Both the position numbers and the translations under genes were made by a program. 64,000 nt of DNA from Microbulbifer sp. GL-2 (lineage in GTDB: Bacteria > Pseudomonadota > Gammaproteobacteria > Pseudomonadales > Cellvibrionaceae), in the NCBI RefSeq assembly GCF_007183175.1, contig NZ_AP019807.1:4336001-4400000 (forward strand). The letters run 5' to 3'. Under the pieces are notes generated by a model, which saw only the letters and a program-made list of their open reading frames with translations, did no database searches and was not told the origin of the DNA. How positions within the stretch are numbered: the first letter of the stretch is position 1; every line of letters starts with the position of its first letter. Positions 1 through 9,219 of the stretch are shown in pieces.

Positions 1-852
1 ATTTTCCGTCTGGCGCAAGCGTAGCGCGTGACAGACTGCATCCCCTAGCGCTCCTATCCCAACTTGCAAAGTGCCACCATCGGCAATCAGGCTGGCGGTA
101 TGAAATGCAATACTGTACTCGGTAAAGCTGACCGGGATAGCTGGAGCAGCAAAGAGAGGAGTGTCAAAAGCCATCCCTTCCAACAAGAAATCAAACGCAT
201 TCTCATCCAACTCACTGCTACCGGTCATATAGGGTAATTGAGGGTTGACCTCACCCACCAATATCAACGGATTCAGTCCACGGTTCGCAGTCATTTTCAG
301 CAGCGGCAGGGTCAGGTCTGGATTACAACTCAGGCTGTAGCGACCTCCCCCCTCAGCCGGCGCCACCATCTGGGCAATGACATTCACACCAAAACGCAGT
401 AGATCATCTGGCACCAGAGTGTAATTTGCACTCACATAATGCTGCTGGGCATAGTGGTTACCCAGCAGCGCACCAGGCTCCATAAAGAACTCAACCACAT
501 TGATATTATCCGGCAGCCGCCCTTTGCGGCGGGCCGAGACATAGCCGAGATCCTGGTAACTGCTATAGAGACGATCCAGCAATGGCTGAATAAAACGACG
601 GCTGATATCACTGTCGCCCCGTGGGCGCTCCAGTGTCAAAGCGGTAAATATAGTCAGGGTAATTGAAGAATCGGCAACGGCGCGAGCATAAAGTGCATTG
701 GCAAAATGATTGGCTTTACCAAGGCCAAGGGGCAACCCCAGCACGATTTTATTGCCAGTTTTTTCCAGCAGCGCATCAATGCATTTTTCAACACTGGCAA
801 AGCGCTGGGGGGCTTCTTTGGAAAAGGCTTCCATGGAAAATTGTTTTTCCAC
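1..852 (-). CDS. Acetyl-CoA hydrolase/transferase-like protein (C-terminus beyond window)
   Basis: The minus strand is open for 284 codons from a GTG at 852 to the window edge; an in-frame ATG at 834 is the alternative start, and an in-frame TAA lies just upstream of the GTG. The translation resembles the acetyl-CoA hydrolase/4-hydroxybutyrate CoA-transferase family: an early VLGLPLGLGKANHFANAL segment, then FMEPGALLGNHYAQQHY, then a glycine-rich IADGGTLQVGIGALGDAV stretch near the edge, which is typical of the CoA-transferase fold. The gene begins 6 bp after the fadE stop, so the two are probably co-transcribed and translationally linked, which suggests a role in acyl-CoA/CoA turnover. It is missing from simple ORF calls because it has no stop in the window. 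Substrate cannot be told. Confidence 0.75.
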   Translation of the reverse strand, partial: MEKQFSMEAFSKEAPQRFASVEKCIDALLEKTGNKIVLGLPLGLGKANHFANALYARAVADSSITLTIFTALTLERPRGDSDISRRFIQPLLDRLYSSYQDLGYVSARRKGRLPDNINVVEFFMEPGALLGNHYAQQHYVSANYTLVPDDLLRFGVNVIAQMVAPAEGGGRYSLSCNPDLTLPLLKMTANRGLNPLILVGEVNPQLPYMTGSSELDENAFDFLLEGMAFDTPLFAAPAIPVSFTEYSIAFHTASLIADGGTLQVGIGALGDAVCHALRLRQTEN

Positions 853-858
853 GCAGCG

Positions 859-3093
859 TTATTCTATCTTCCCAGCTTCGTCCCCCAGGTGATCAAAATG
901 GTCTACCTGGATCGCCTTATCCACTGCATCTGCGGCATCTCGCAACGCACTGGCCTCTTCATCGCTTATCAGGTTGCGTTGCAGTCCCTCATCCACCGAT
1001 TCACGACTGAGGCTTCGTATCCCACCTTTCTTAAGTTTTTCCCTTGCCCGCTCTGTGGCACAGACTTTTATAAAAGCCTGTTCGACGATATCTACCCCAT
1101 CACCGGGGTTGCCAAGGAAGACTCCGCTGGTGAGGCGATCGCGGGTTTTAGAGGGACTCAGCAGTAATTCGGCACAGGCATGAGCCTGGCGATCTGATGC
1201 GGTGTGTATGCTGTGCCCCCAGGGCATAGTCAGGAAATGCATCACCTGGCCGAAGAAAGGACGCGGGAAATTCTGGAACACCTCAAGAAGATTGACCTCT
1301 ATCTTATGTAGGCCATCGCGCATGGCAAATTCCAGCAAGGGTAAATCATCCTTCGGATTACCATCATCATAAAAACGCTTGAGAGTACAGCTCAACAAAT
1401 AGAGCTGACTCAACACATCCCCCAGGCGGGAAGAGATCAATTCTTTTCTCTTCAGTTCACCCCCCAAACTCATCAATGAGATTTCAGTCACCAAAGTGAG
1501 TACCGCCGAGTAACGATTCAATTGGCGGTAGTATTTTGCCGCTCCTCCAACATTGCGTGGGCTGCTGGCAAATAGCCCGACTGTCCAGCCATGAAAAATG
1601 CCACGCAGCAGGGTTTTTACCTGGAACCACATATGTTTGGGCAACAGCTTATCCAGCTGATCCAGGCCCTCTTCAGTATCCGGGTTCTCTGCCGCGAGCA
1701 TTTCATCCAATAAATAGGGATGACAACGAATCGCGCCCTGGCCAAAAATCATCAGGCTGCGGGTGAGCAGATTGGCACCCTCTACCGTAATAGCCACCGG
1801 TATTGCTCGATAGGCATTCCCCAGGTAATTCATTGGGCCATCCATAATCGCCTTGCCGGCGTGGATATCCATCGCGTCATTAATGGCATGGCGCAAACCA
1901 GAGGTCGCATTAGCCTTCATAATGGCGGTGATTACTGCTGGTTTACGCCCATGATCAAGGGCACAGGTTGTCGTTTTGTGGGCGCTGTCGAGCACAAAGG
2001 CAATTGCGGCAATCTCAGCCAGGCGTCTCTGCACGCCTTCGAAGCGCCCTACCGGTACATTGAACTGTTCACGGATACGCGCATAGGCACCTGTGGTGCG
2101 AGCCGCCATTTTGGCCCCACCCGTCGACAGTGAAGGCAGGGATATACCGCGCCCGGCAGCGAGAGCACTCATCAGCATCTCCCAGCCCTTACCCACGTTT
2201 TCCTCACCGCCGATGATCCAGTCCATTGGGATAAAGACGTCCTTCCCCCAATTGGGACCATTTTGGAAAGACTGCATCGCCGGTAAGTGACGCTGGCCAA
2301 TCGTCACTCCCGGTGTATCGGTAGGCACCAGTGCCACGGTAATACCCAGCGCTTCCTTATCCCCCAGAATCTGCTCCGGGTCATAGAGCTTGAATGCGAG
2401 CCCCAGTACCGTGGCTACAGGCCCCAGAGTGATGTAGCGCTTGTGCCAGTTCACGCGCATTCCGAGGACTTTCTCGCCCTTATATTCACCGTAACAAACT
2501 TCACCCCGGTCAATCATGGCCGCAGCATCCGAGCCTGCCTGGGGGCTGGTCAGGGCAAAACAGGGGATATCAGTGCCATCAGCAAGGCGGGGCAAATAGT
2601 AATCTTTCTGCTCCTGGGTGCCGTGAGATAACAATAACTCTCCAGGGCCCAGAGAGTTTGGCACCATCACCGTCACACCCACACAGTTACTGCGGGTGGA
2701 GATCTTGGTAACTATCTCGGCGTGCGCCGTGGGGGAAAAGCCGAGCCCGCCATATTTTTTGGGGATGATAATTCCAAAGAAGCGGTTCTTTCTCAGAAAG
2801 TCCCACACATGCTCAGGAATATTGTGATCGACAAAGCTGATTTGCCAGTCGTTTACCATTTGGCAGAGCTCTTCGGTAGGACCATCCAAAAAGGCCTGCT
2901 CCTCCTCACTCAATTCCGGTGGCCCCATTTCCAACAGCTGGCTCCAGTCCGGTTTTCCCGACAACAACTGGGCATCCCACCAGACCTCACCGGCTTCCAT
3001 CGCCTCGCGTTCAGTCTCGGAAATTGGCGGTAGAACCCGCTTGATAATTTTCAAGAGAGGTCCGGTAAAGAACTTCTTGCGCCATTCGCTCAT
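859..3093 (-). CDS. fadE: Acyl-CoA dehydrogenase, FadE type
   Basis: 744 aa; catalyses the first, FAD-dependent step of fatty-acid beta-oxidation. The N-terminus (RKKFFTGPLLKIIKRVLPP, SETEREAMEAGEVWWDAQL) matches the cytoplasmic start of E. coli FadE after its membrane helices, so this form is about 70 residues shorter and lacks the two N-terminal membrane segments. The acyl-CoA dehydrogenase N, middle and C domains (about residues 80-440) include the conserved ALTSPQAGSDAAAM FAD/substrate loop. A DUF1974-like C-terminal domain follows (about 450-740). A GGAAGG ribosome site sits six bases before the ATG. It is followed within 6 bp by the acetyl-CoA hydrolase-like gene. Confidence 0.95.
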   Translation of the reverse strand: MSEWRKKFFTGPLLKIIKRVLPPISETEREAMEAGEVWWDAQLLSGKPDWSQLLEMGPPELSEEEQAFLDGPTEELCQMVNDWQISFVDHNIPEHVWDFLRKNRFFGIIIPKKYGGLGFSPTAHAEIVTKISTRSNCVGVTVMVPNSLGPGELLLSHGTQEQKDYYLPRLADGTDIPCFALTSPQAGSDAAAMIDRGEVCYGEYKGEKVLGMRVNWHKRYITLGPVATVLGLAFKLYDPEQILGDKEALGITVALVPTDTPGVTIGQRHLPAMQSFQNGPNWGKDVFIPMDWIIGGEENVGKGWEMLMSALAAGRGISLPSLSTGGAKMAARTTGAYARIREQFNVPVGRFEGVQRRLAEIAAIAFVLDSAHKTTTCALDHGRKPAVITAIMKANATSGLRHAINDAMDIHAGKAIMDGPMNYLGNAYRAIPVAITVEGANLLTRSLMIFGQGAIRCHPYLLDEMLAAENPDTEEGLDQLDKLLPKHMWFQVKTLLRGIFHGWTVGLFASSPRNVGGAAKYYRQLNRYSAVLTLVTEISLMSLGGELKRKELISSRLGDVLSQLYLLSCTLKRFYDDGNPKDDLPLLEFAMRDGLHKIEVNLLEVFQNFPRPFFGQVMHFLTMPWGHSIHTASDRQAHACAELLLSPSKTRDRLTSGVFLGNPGDGVDIVEQAFIKVCATERAREKLKKGGIRSLSRESVDEGLQRNLISDEEASALRDAADAVDKAIQVDHFDHLGDEAGKIE

Positions 3094-3440
3094 TTTTTAC
3101 CTTCCATAGTGGCAGTAACGGCGAAATACCCTGCCATTTCCCACGGGTCATTGAGGGTTATCAAAGCACAATGATAGGTGACGATTTCTGCTGGTGAGCT
3201 TATCCCTGAAGAAATGGATGACCCGCCTGGAGTTATTGTTATCAAGGTAGCGAAGGCTGGCGCTTTGGGGCACGGCAGTTATCGTGAATAGACCTATCCT
3301 TCACTCGGTTCCAATAGGGCCCCCGGCTCATAACTCAGCACAAATCACCGGAAATCCCTCTCAAATACTTGTTTTACAGGCCCAATAAGAAAGCTGGCCC
3401 TGCGAAGAATTGGGGGTAAAAATAAAATAAGGGTATTCTC
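3094..3440. other. Intergenic region between fadE and the di-heme oxidoreductase gene
   Basis: 347 bp between divergent genes; it must hold both promoters. I see no convincing RNA gene, repeat or named operator. An AGGG ribosome-binding sequence precedes the ATG at 3441. Confidence 0.5.
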
Positions 3441-4880
3441 ATGAAGTTTATTTCAACAATATCGTTTATCGGTCTCGGGCTGGCAGTATCCCCAATACTC
3501 CATGCTGACCTTGTAGGAGAAGGCCCCCGACTCGATCCAGGAGACAGGATTACTCAGGAACAAATTGCCGGTGGCGAACTGTCGCTGGATAAGATTCGTG
3601 AAGCGGGCCTGTTGATATTCTCCACCCCCTTCAACCGCTTTGACGGCTATGGAGATGGTGAGCACGATCTATCTGAACCAGACAACCACTCTCCAGATAC
3701 GGGAAATCGACCCACTCTCCAGGGTAACGGGGTATTCCTGCGCACCAATGGCCTCGATTCTCAAAACTGCCTGGAATGCCACACTATTGTCAGCAACCGG
3801 ACCGTTCCGGCGACTCTGGGTATTGGCGGCGGTGGTGGATTCAGCACCAGCGCCATGTTCCGTCCGATCAACTTTGACATGATTGACGAAAACTTTGATG
3901 GGCACGCTGAATATGATGGCCGCTTAATCAACCCCCTCTTTTTATTTGGTGCTGGCGGTATTGAGCTTGTTGGTAGGGAGATGACCCTCGAACTACAGGC
4001 CCTCAAACAGTATGCCCTTGATAACCCGGGAACCATTGTCAGTCTGGATACCAAATCGGTGAACTTCGGCACAATCATCGCCGATGAGCATGGCAATCTG
4101 AACACCAGCAACGTTGAAGGGATCGATGAGGATCTGATTGTACGGCCTTTCGGTAGGAAGGGAGACAATGCCTCCGTCAGGGAATTCGATGTAACCGCCC
4201 TCGCATTTCACCTCGGTATGCAGGCAGCAGAAGCATTTGGCGGTGAGTATGCAGACGCCGATAAAGATGGGATTACCAACGAGATTTCCGTCGGCGACCT
4301 GTCTGCCCTCAGTATATTTATCACCACACTGGAGCACCCCATTGAAGTTGAGTCCAGAAAACACCGGCAGGGCAGAAAATTATTCTCTGATATCGGCTGC
4401 GCTGAATGCCATCGCTCCGATATGGTCACAGAGCGTAAAACCCTGCCCTATAAATTGACTGGCTCCCCGGAAGCACCTTTTACAGATACGTTTTACGAGG
4501 TTGACCTCAGCAAAGGTCCCATGTTTTTTAAGCCAACTAACAATGGAGGAATTGCAGTTCCCATGTTTTCCGACCTAAAACGTCACGACATGGGCGAGGA
4601 GCTTGCAGAAAGTGCTTTCTTTCTCAATGAGCAACAAAACCGGGAGTTTATTACCGCACGTCTATGGGGGGTTGCGGATACCGCGCCCTACTTGCACGAC
4701 GGCCGGGCACTCACGCTGGTGGAGGCCATATTGCTACACGATAATCCCGGCAGTGAAGCCAGCGCTGCCGCACAGAATTTCAAGGTTCTCAGTGAAGGAC
4801 AACAAAATAAAATTCTCAACTTTCTGATGTCACTGCGAATGCCGGAGGATCCGGTGGTTGACCTTATTGGCGCCCGTTAG
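3441..4880 (+). CDS. Di-heme oxidoreductase (cytochrome c peroxidase-like, DHOR/DUF1111 family)
   Basis: 479 aa with a Sec signal peptide (about residues 1-22, ending HAD). Two CxxCH haem c sites are visible: NCLECH with C110/C113/H114 and GCAECH with C320/C323/H324. The C-terminal pattern LWGVADTAPYLHDGRAL followed by EAILLH is the usual signature of the thiol-oxidoreductase/MauG-like di-haem family (COG3488). The protein should be periplasmic and do electron-transfer or oxidation chemistry; its substrate is unknown. It stands alone, divergent from fadE and convergent with rraA. An imputed role in peroxide reduction is weaker, because the family is functionally mixed. Confidence 0.85.
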   Translation: MKFISTISFIGLGLAVSPILHADLVGEGPRLDPGDRITQEQIAGGELSLDKIREAGLLIFSTPFNRFDGYGDGEHDLSEPDNHSPDTGNRPTLQGNGVFLRTNGLDSQNCLECHTIVSNRTVPATLGIGGGGGFSTSAMFRPINFDMIDENFDGHAEYDGRLINPLFLFGAGGIELVGREMTLELQALKQYALDNPGTIVSLDTKSVNFGTIIADEHGNLNTSNVEGIDEDLIVRPFGRKGDNASVREFDVTALAFHLGMQAAEAFGGEYADADKDGITNEISVGDLSALSIFITTLEHPIEVESRKHRQGRKLFSDIGCAECHRSDMVTERKTLPYKLTGSPEAPFTDTFYEVDLSKGPMFFKPTNNGGIAVPMFSDLKRHDMGEELAESAFFLNEQQNREFITARLWGVADTAPYLHDGRALTLVEAILLHDNPGSEASAAAQNFKVLSEGQQNKILNFLMSLRMPEDPVVDLIGAR

Positions 4881-5030
4881 GTGCCAAGTACAGATAAATT
4901 ATCGCTAAGGAAACCGGCAGCAGTTCAATTTAATTTCCTGCTGCCGTTTCCAAAAAATCTGTGCACAGTCTCTGTATTAGCTTTTTATCGGCAAACTTGT
5001 AAGCCCCCAGATTAAAAGGACAGCTTCAGC

Positions 5031-5510
5031 TCAGACAAGGGCTTTGCCTGCAATGATAATACCGTTGTTGTCTGCATAGAGATATTCTCCCGGACGAAAA
5101 GCTACACCACCAAAAGTAACTGTCAGGTCCCTCTCACCAATACCTTTCTTATCGGTTTTCATCGGATGTGCCCCCAGGGCCTGCACCCCCAAATCCAGTG
5201 CAGATATTTCATCCACATCACGTATACAGCCGTACATCACGATCCCCTCCCAGCCATTCACTACCGCTTTCTCGGCCAGCATATCTCCCAGGCAGGCGCG
5301 ACGCATTGAACCACCGGCATCCACTACCAGCACTTTGCCCTGCCCCGGTTCCGCCACCAATTCACGCACCAGAGAATTATCTTCAAAACACTTGATGGTT
5401 ACTATTTGCCCGCCAAAGCGCTCTCGACCTCCGTAATTGACAAACATCGGCTCAACGACCTGAACCTTATCGCCATGGGCATCACACAGATCGGGGGTTG
5501 AAATTGGCAT
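5031..5510 (-). CDS. rraA: Ribonuclease E activity regulator RraA
   Basis: 159 aa, the normal length. The RraA fold signature is clear: TPDLCDAHGDKV, MFVNYGGRERFGGQI, VVDAGGSMRRACLGDMLA, EGIVMYGCIRDVDEI and the final EYLYADNNGIII. In E. coli RraA is a ring-shaped trimer that binds the C-terminal scaffold of RNase E and lowers mRNA decay; related proteins are 4-hydroxy-4-methyl-2-oxoglutarate aldolases, but the sequence is of the RraA type. An rne gene with a long scaffold region lies in the same window at 41.5 kb, so the partner is present. It is monocistronic, isolated from the upstream gene by a strong terminator. Confidence 0.92.
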   Translation of the reverse strand: MPISTPDLCDAHGDKVQVVEPMFVNYGGRERFGGQIVTIKCFEDNSLVRELVAEPGQGKVLVVDAGGSMRRACLGDMLAEKAVVNGWEGIVMYGCIRDVDEISALDLGVQALGAHPMKTDKKGIGERDLTVTFGGVAFRPGEYLYADNNGIIIAGKALV

Positions 5511-5576
5511 AAGCTATCTCGCAATCGTTGGCAAAAGAAGGATGATAGCGATACTGCAACAATGCCGGCAGGGATG

Positions 5577-5618
5577 AAAAAAAATACCGGGTATCACCGC
5601 TGTGGATAATACCCGGTA
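5577..5618 (-). terminator. Rho-independent terminator of the L,D-transpeptidase gene
   Basis: Perfect 10-bp inverted repeat (5585-5594 pairs with 5609-5618, TACCGGGTAT arm, 14-nt loop), followed on the minus strand by eight T residues (5577-5584). It lies 25 bp past the stop codon of the minus-strand gene at 5643. Confidence 0.85.
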
Positions 5619-5642
5619 AAGCCTTCGCTGTTACAAATCAAT

Positions 5643-6212
5643 CTAATGTGTCACACGAACTGGGGTACCAATACGCACGTGTCGATAAAATTTTCTCGCC
5701 ATATGCGGAGGCATACGCACACAACCGTGCGAAGCGGGATAGCCGGGCACATGCCCCGATGCGTGCAGACCAATACCACCGTTAAAACGAATGTAGTTGT
5801 TCATCCTGGCCCCGCGGTACACAGCACCGGCGGGGCGGCGGTGCTTGCGGGTATTTACGTTGGATCTCACTACACGACCTGAACGTCTATCTACATAACT
5901 TCCGTAAATCGAAGATCGATGATATGGATGCTTGGAAAGCACACGGAAGTGCCCAGCGCGTGTACTGTATCCTCGTTTGCCAGAGGATACTCTGGATACT
6001 CCCACTAATTTGCCGCCCTTATACAAGTAAGCACGCTGTTCACTTAAATCAATCCTAATAGAGGGACTCCCTCCCCTAGCGGCAGCCCGGTCGTCAAACC
6101 AGTTACCGCCACGCGGCTTCGCCATTGCGGAAGGCACTGCCAAAAACGCTAAAAGGCTTAACATTAGGAAAATGTGCAGAATGGGGATCTGTAACTGTCT
6201 GCTCATATGCAT
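5643..6212 (-). CDS. L,D-transpeptidase (YkuD family)
   Basis: 189 aa; an alternative ATG lies at codon 3. A signal peptide (hydrophobic residues about 9-30, ending SAMA) sends it to the periplasm. The YkuD catalytic motif is complete: H150 in the IGLHASG segment, then SHGCVRM with C164 as the nucleophile and R166. The domain begins at about residue 50 (SIRIDLSEQRAYLYKGGKL). It is a short, basic, single-domain enzyme without a LysM or SPOR module, like ErfK-type enzymes that make 3-3 peptidoglycan crosslinks or attach lipoproteins. Which activity it has cannot be read from sequence. It is monocistronic with a clear terminator. Confidence 0.9.
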   Translation of the reverse strand: MHMSRQLQIPILHIFLMLSLLAFLAVPSAMAKPRGGNWFDDRAAARGGSPSIRIDLSEQRAYLYKGGKLVGVSRVSSGKRGYSTRAGHFRVLSKHPYHRSSIYGSYVDRRSGRVVRSNVNTRKHRRPAGAVYRGARMNNYIRFNGGIGLHASGHVPGYPASHGCVRMPPHMARKFYRHVRIGTPVRVTH

Positions 6213-6654
6213 AGCTCACCTCAACAACTTTTTCTGCTTTGCCAAAGCGGGCGGAAAGGAAAACAGCCAAACCGGTACCACTTAAAGCTCAACACCGGGA
6301 AACTCCCTCTGCTGGTGAATCAGCACCAAAGCAAATTGCGCGAAGTTTTATTCCGGTTAACGCGCAGCCTCAGGACCCTTCCGATTCTATAGAGATGCAT
6401 GAGGACACTTAGATTGAATTATTCTCTTGGCAGACGCTGATAGAGGTTTGAACTTTTTGGGTAGGGTGTGATGGTGAGGTCTCACACATAAAATACTGGG
6501 AAAAAATCCGGCATTTTTATCAGAATTGGCAACAGCCGCCTAAATTTTCGACACTGTTACGGCCGGCCTGGAAAAATAAATTGAGGCAATTCTGCTGGAT
6601 CTGGGGGCAGTCAAAATGAAAAAGCGGCCCAAAAGGGCCGCTTAAGAGAGGAAA
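6213..6654. other. Intergenic region upstream of the L,D-transpeptidase gene
   Basis: 442 bp. It should carry the transpeptidase promoter and, at its right end, the ppsA terminator. A short plus-strand ORF (6207-6392) has no coding character. Nothing else recognised. Confidence 0.45.
6617..6643 (-). terminator. Rho-independent terminator of ppsA
   Basis: Stem AAGCGGCCC (6622-6630) pairs with GGGCCGCTT (6635-6643) around an AAAA loop, and is followed on the minus strand by a short T run (6618-6621). It lies 12 bp past the ppsA stop. Confidence 0.85.
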
Positions 6655-9018
6655 TCAGGCTTCCTCATTGGCCAAAAATAGCCAGGTATCCACAGCGGTA
6701 TCAGGGTTCAGGGAAACACTGTCTATTCCCTCATCCATCAACCAGCGGGCGAAGTCTTTGTGGTCAGAGGGGCCCTGCCCGCAAATACCGACATATTTGC
6801 CGGCTTTCTTACAGGCCTGGATGGCACGTGACAGCAGTGCTTTCACTGCAGGATTGCGCTCATCGAACAGGTCTGCCACCAGGCCGGAATCGCGGTCCAG
6901 GCCCAGGGTAAGCTGGGTCAGATCGTTGGAGCCGATGGAGAAGCCATCGAAGTGCTGCAGGAACTCCTCGGCCAGCAAAGCATTGGAGGGCAGTTCACAC
7001 ATCATGATGACCTTGAGGCCACCCTCACCACGGCGCAGGCCGTTGTCCGCGAGTAGACCAACAACTTCCGCAGCCTCTTCCGGAGTGCGCACGAAGGGCA
7101 CCATGATTTCCACATTGGTCAGGCCCATCTCGTCACGTACCTTCTTCAAGGCGCGACACTCAAGAGCAAAGCACTGACGGAAATCCTCTGAGCGGTAACG
7201 GGCAGCGCCGCGGAAACCGAGCATCGGGTTCTCTTCACTGGGCTCATACAGTTGGCCGCCGACCAAGTGCGCGTATTCATTCGACTTGAAGTCCGACAGG
7301 CGCACGATCACGCGGTTAGGCGCAAACGCAGCAGCCAGGGTAGCGATACCCTCAACCAGTTTTTCAACAATAAAGTCTTCCGGAGAGGCATAACCGCCAA
7401 TGCGCTCACGGATATTCTGCTGCAGGTCTTCCGGCAAGCTGTCCAGCTCCAACAGGGCCTTTGGATGAATACCGATCATACGGTTGAGGATAAACTCCAA
7501 GCGCGCCAGGCCAACACCTTGGTTGGGCAAGTGGCTGAAGGCAAAGGCGCGATCCGGATTACCCACGTTGAGCATAATTTTGAAAGGCAGATCCGGCATT
7601 TCGGAAACTTCAGTTTCCTCACGCTGGAAATCCAGCTCACCAGACATCACGAAACCGGTATCACCTTCAGCACAGGACACAGTCACCGGAGTACCGCTTT
7701 CCAGTAGCTCAGTGGCATTGCCACAACCGACTACGGCAGGAATACCCAGCTCGCGGGCTATGATAGCGGCGTGACAGGTACGACCACCACGGTTGGTAAC
7801 GATCGCACTGGCCTTTTTCAGAACAGGCTCCCAGTCTGGGTCGGTCATATCGGTCACCAGGACTTCACCGTCCTGCATCGCAGCCATATCTTCAACAGAC
7901 TTCAGCTTGCGCACGCGACCGGCACCGATACGCTGGCCAATCGCACGCCCTTCGCATAGTACTTCGCCACGCTCTTGCAAACTGTAGCGCTCAATGCTGG
8001 TGCCTTGGTCACGGGAGCGCACTGTCTCCGGACGCGCCTGCACAATAAACAGCTCGCCGGTATCCCCATCTTTGGCCCACTCGATATCCATCGGGCGACC
8101 GTAGTGCTCTTCAATCTTGCGCGCCTGTACCGCCAGGCTGGTCAGCTCATCATCATTAAGAGCAAACCGCTGGCGGTCTTCTTCTGCGACCTCGACAGTT
8201 TTCACTGAGCGACCACACTCACCGCTCTGATCGTATACCATCTTAATCGCCTTACTACCGCGATTGCGGCGCAGTATTGCCGGGCGACCGGCATCCACAG
8301 CAGGCTTGTATAGGTAGAATTCATCAGGGTTTACCGCACCTTGCACAACAGTCTCACCCAGGCCGAAGGCCGCGGTAATAAAGATCACATCGCGGAAACC
8401 ACTCTCGGTATCGAGGGTGAACATCACACCGGCAGCACCGGTTTCGCTGCGCACCATATGCTGGATACCGGCAGACAGGGCCACGCCCACATCTGCGTAA
8501 CCGGTATGTACGCGGTAGGCAATAGCGCGATCGTTATAGAGGGAAGCGAATACTTCCTTCACCGCTTGTAGCACCGCATCGACACCACGAATGTTCAGGA
8601 AAGTCTCCTGCTGGCCCGCAAAAGAAGCATCCGGCAAATCTTCTGCAGTTGCGGAAGAGCGTACTGCCACAGCGGTCTCTCCACCACCCAGAGCATCGTA
8701 GCCATCGCGAATTTCTTTCTCGAGCTGTGCAGGGAAAGGTGTTTGCAAGATCCAATTACGAATTTCGTCTCCAGCCTTTGCCAGCTCCACAACATCAGCA
8801 ACATCCAGCCCTTTCAGGCGCTCGGCGATTCGCTGCTCCAACTGCTCGTGGGCGAGGAAGGCCAGAAAGGCCTCCGCGGTGGTTGCGAAGCCGCCCGGCA
8901 CACTCACACCAGCGCCGGCAAGAGAAGAGATCATCTCGCCGAGCGATGCGTTTTTACCGCCGACCTTGTCGACATCGTCCATACCCAGTTTTGCGAAGTC
9001 GATGGTGAAGTTCGTCAA
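6655..9018 (-). CDS. ppsA: Phosphoenolpyruvate synthase
   Basis: 787 aa, typical length. It converts pyruvate + ATP + water to PEP + AMP + phosphate, for growth on gluconeogenic substrates. Domain order: N-terminal ATP-grasp PPDK domain (about 1-350, with GGKNASLGEM and AVRSSATAEDLPDASFAGQQ), swivelling phosphohistidine domain with H416 in GGRTCHAAIIARELG, and a C-terminal PEP/pyruvate TIM-barrel ending in GICGQGPSDH with C746. It is divergent from ppsR, its expected regulator, across a 201-bp promoter region. Confidence 0.97.
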   Translation of the reverse strand: MTNFTIDFAKLGMDDVDKVGGKNASLGEMISSLAGAGVSVPGGFATTAEAFLAFLAHEQLEQRIAERLKGLDVADVVELAKAGDEIRNWILQTPFPAQLEKEIRDGYDALGGGETAVAVRSSATAEDLPDASFAGQQETFLNIRGVDAVLQAVKEVFASLYNDRAIAYRVHTGYADVGVALSAGIQHMVRSETGAAGVMFTLDTESGFRDVIFITAAFGLGETVVQGAVNPDEFYLYKPAVDAGRPAILRRNRGSKAIKMVYDQSGECGRSVKTVEVAEEDRQRFALNDDELTSLAVQARKIEEHYGRPMDIEWAKDGDTGELFIVQARPETVRSRDQGTSIERYSLQERGEVLCEGRAIGQRIGAGRVRKLKSVEDMAAMQDGEVLVTDMTDPDWEPVLKKASAIVTNRGGRTCHAAIIARELGIPAVVGCGNATELLESGTPVTVSCAEGDTGFVMSGELDFQREETEVSEMPDLPFKIMLNVGNPDRAFAFSHLPNQGVGLARLEFILNRMIGIHPKALLELDSLPEDLQQNIRERIGGYASPEDFIVEKLVEGIATLAAAFAPNRVIVRLSDFKSNEYAHLVGGQLYEPSEENPMLGFRGAARYRSEDFRQCFALECRALKKVRDEMGLTNVEIMVPFVRTPEEAAEVVGLLADNGLRRGEGGLKVIMMCELPSNALLAEEFLQHFDGFSIGSNDLTQLTLGLDRDSGLVADLFDERNPAVKALLSRAIQACKKAGKYVGICGQGPSDHKDFARWLMDEGIDSVSLNPDTAVDTWLFLANEEA

Positions 9019-9219
9019 GTGAAGCCCCTATGAAATCAGGTATTAGTGGGCGCTGATTATAAGGATGAGTCTTGTAAAAAATAGCCCGTAAAAAACACTG
9101 AAAATGTTGTAAATTTTCTACAAAAGATAGAACCCCAGAATAAAAGACCTTTCGCCCCACCCCTTTTATACTGAACGCCTCTTCGCCACCCGGCCCATGC
9201 CAACAGACAGAGAAGAAAC
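9019..9219. promoter_or_regulatory. Divergent ppsA/ppsR promoter region
   Basis: 201 bp between two divergent starts, AT-rich in the ppsA-proximal half (9060-9150). It must contain both promoters. No specific operator could be assigned by eye. Confidence 0.5.
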
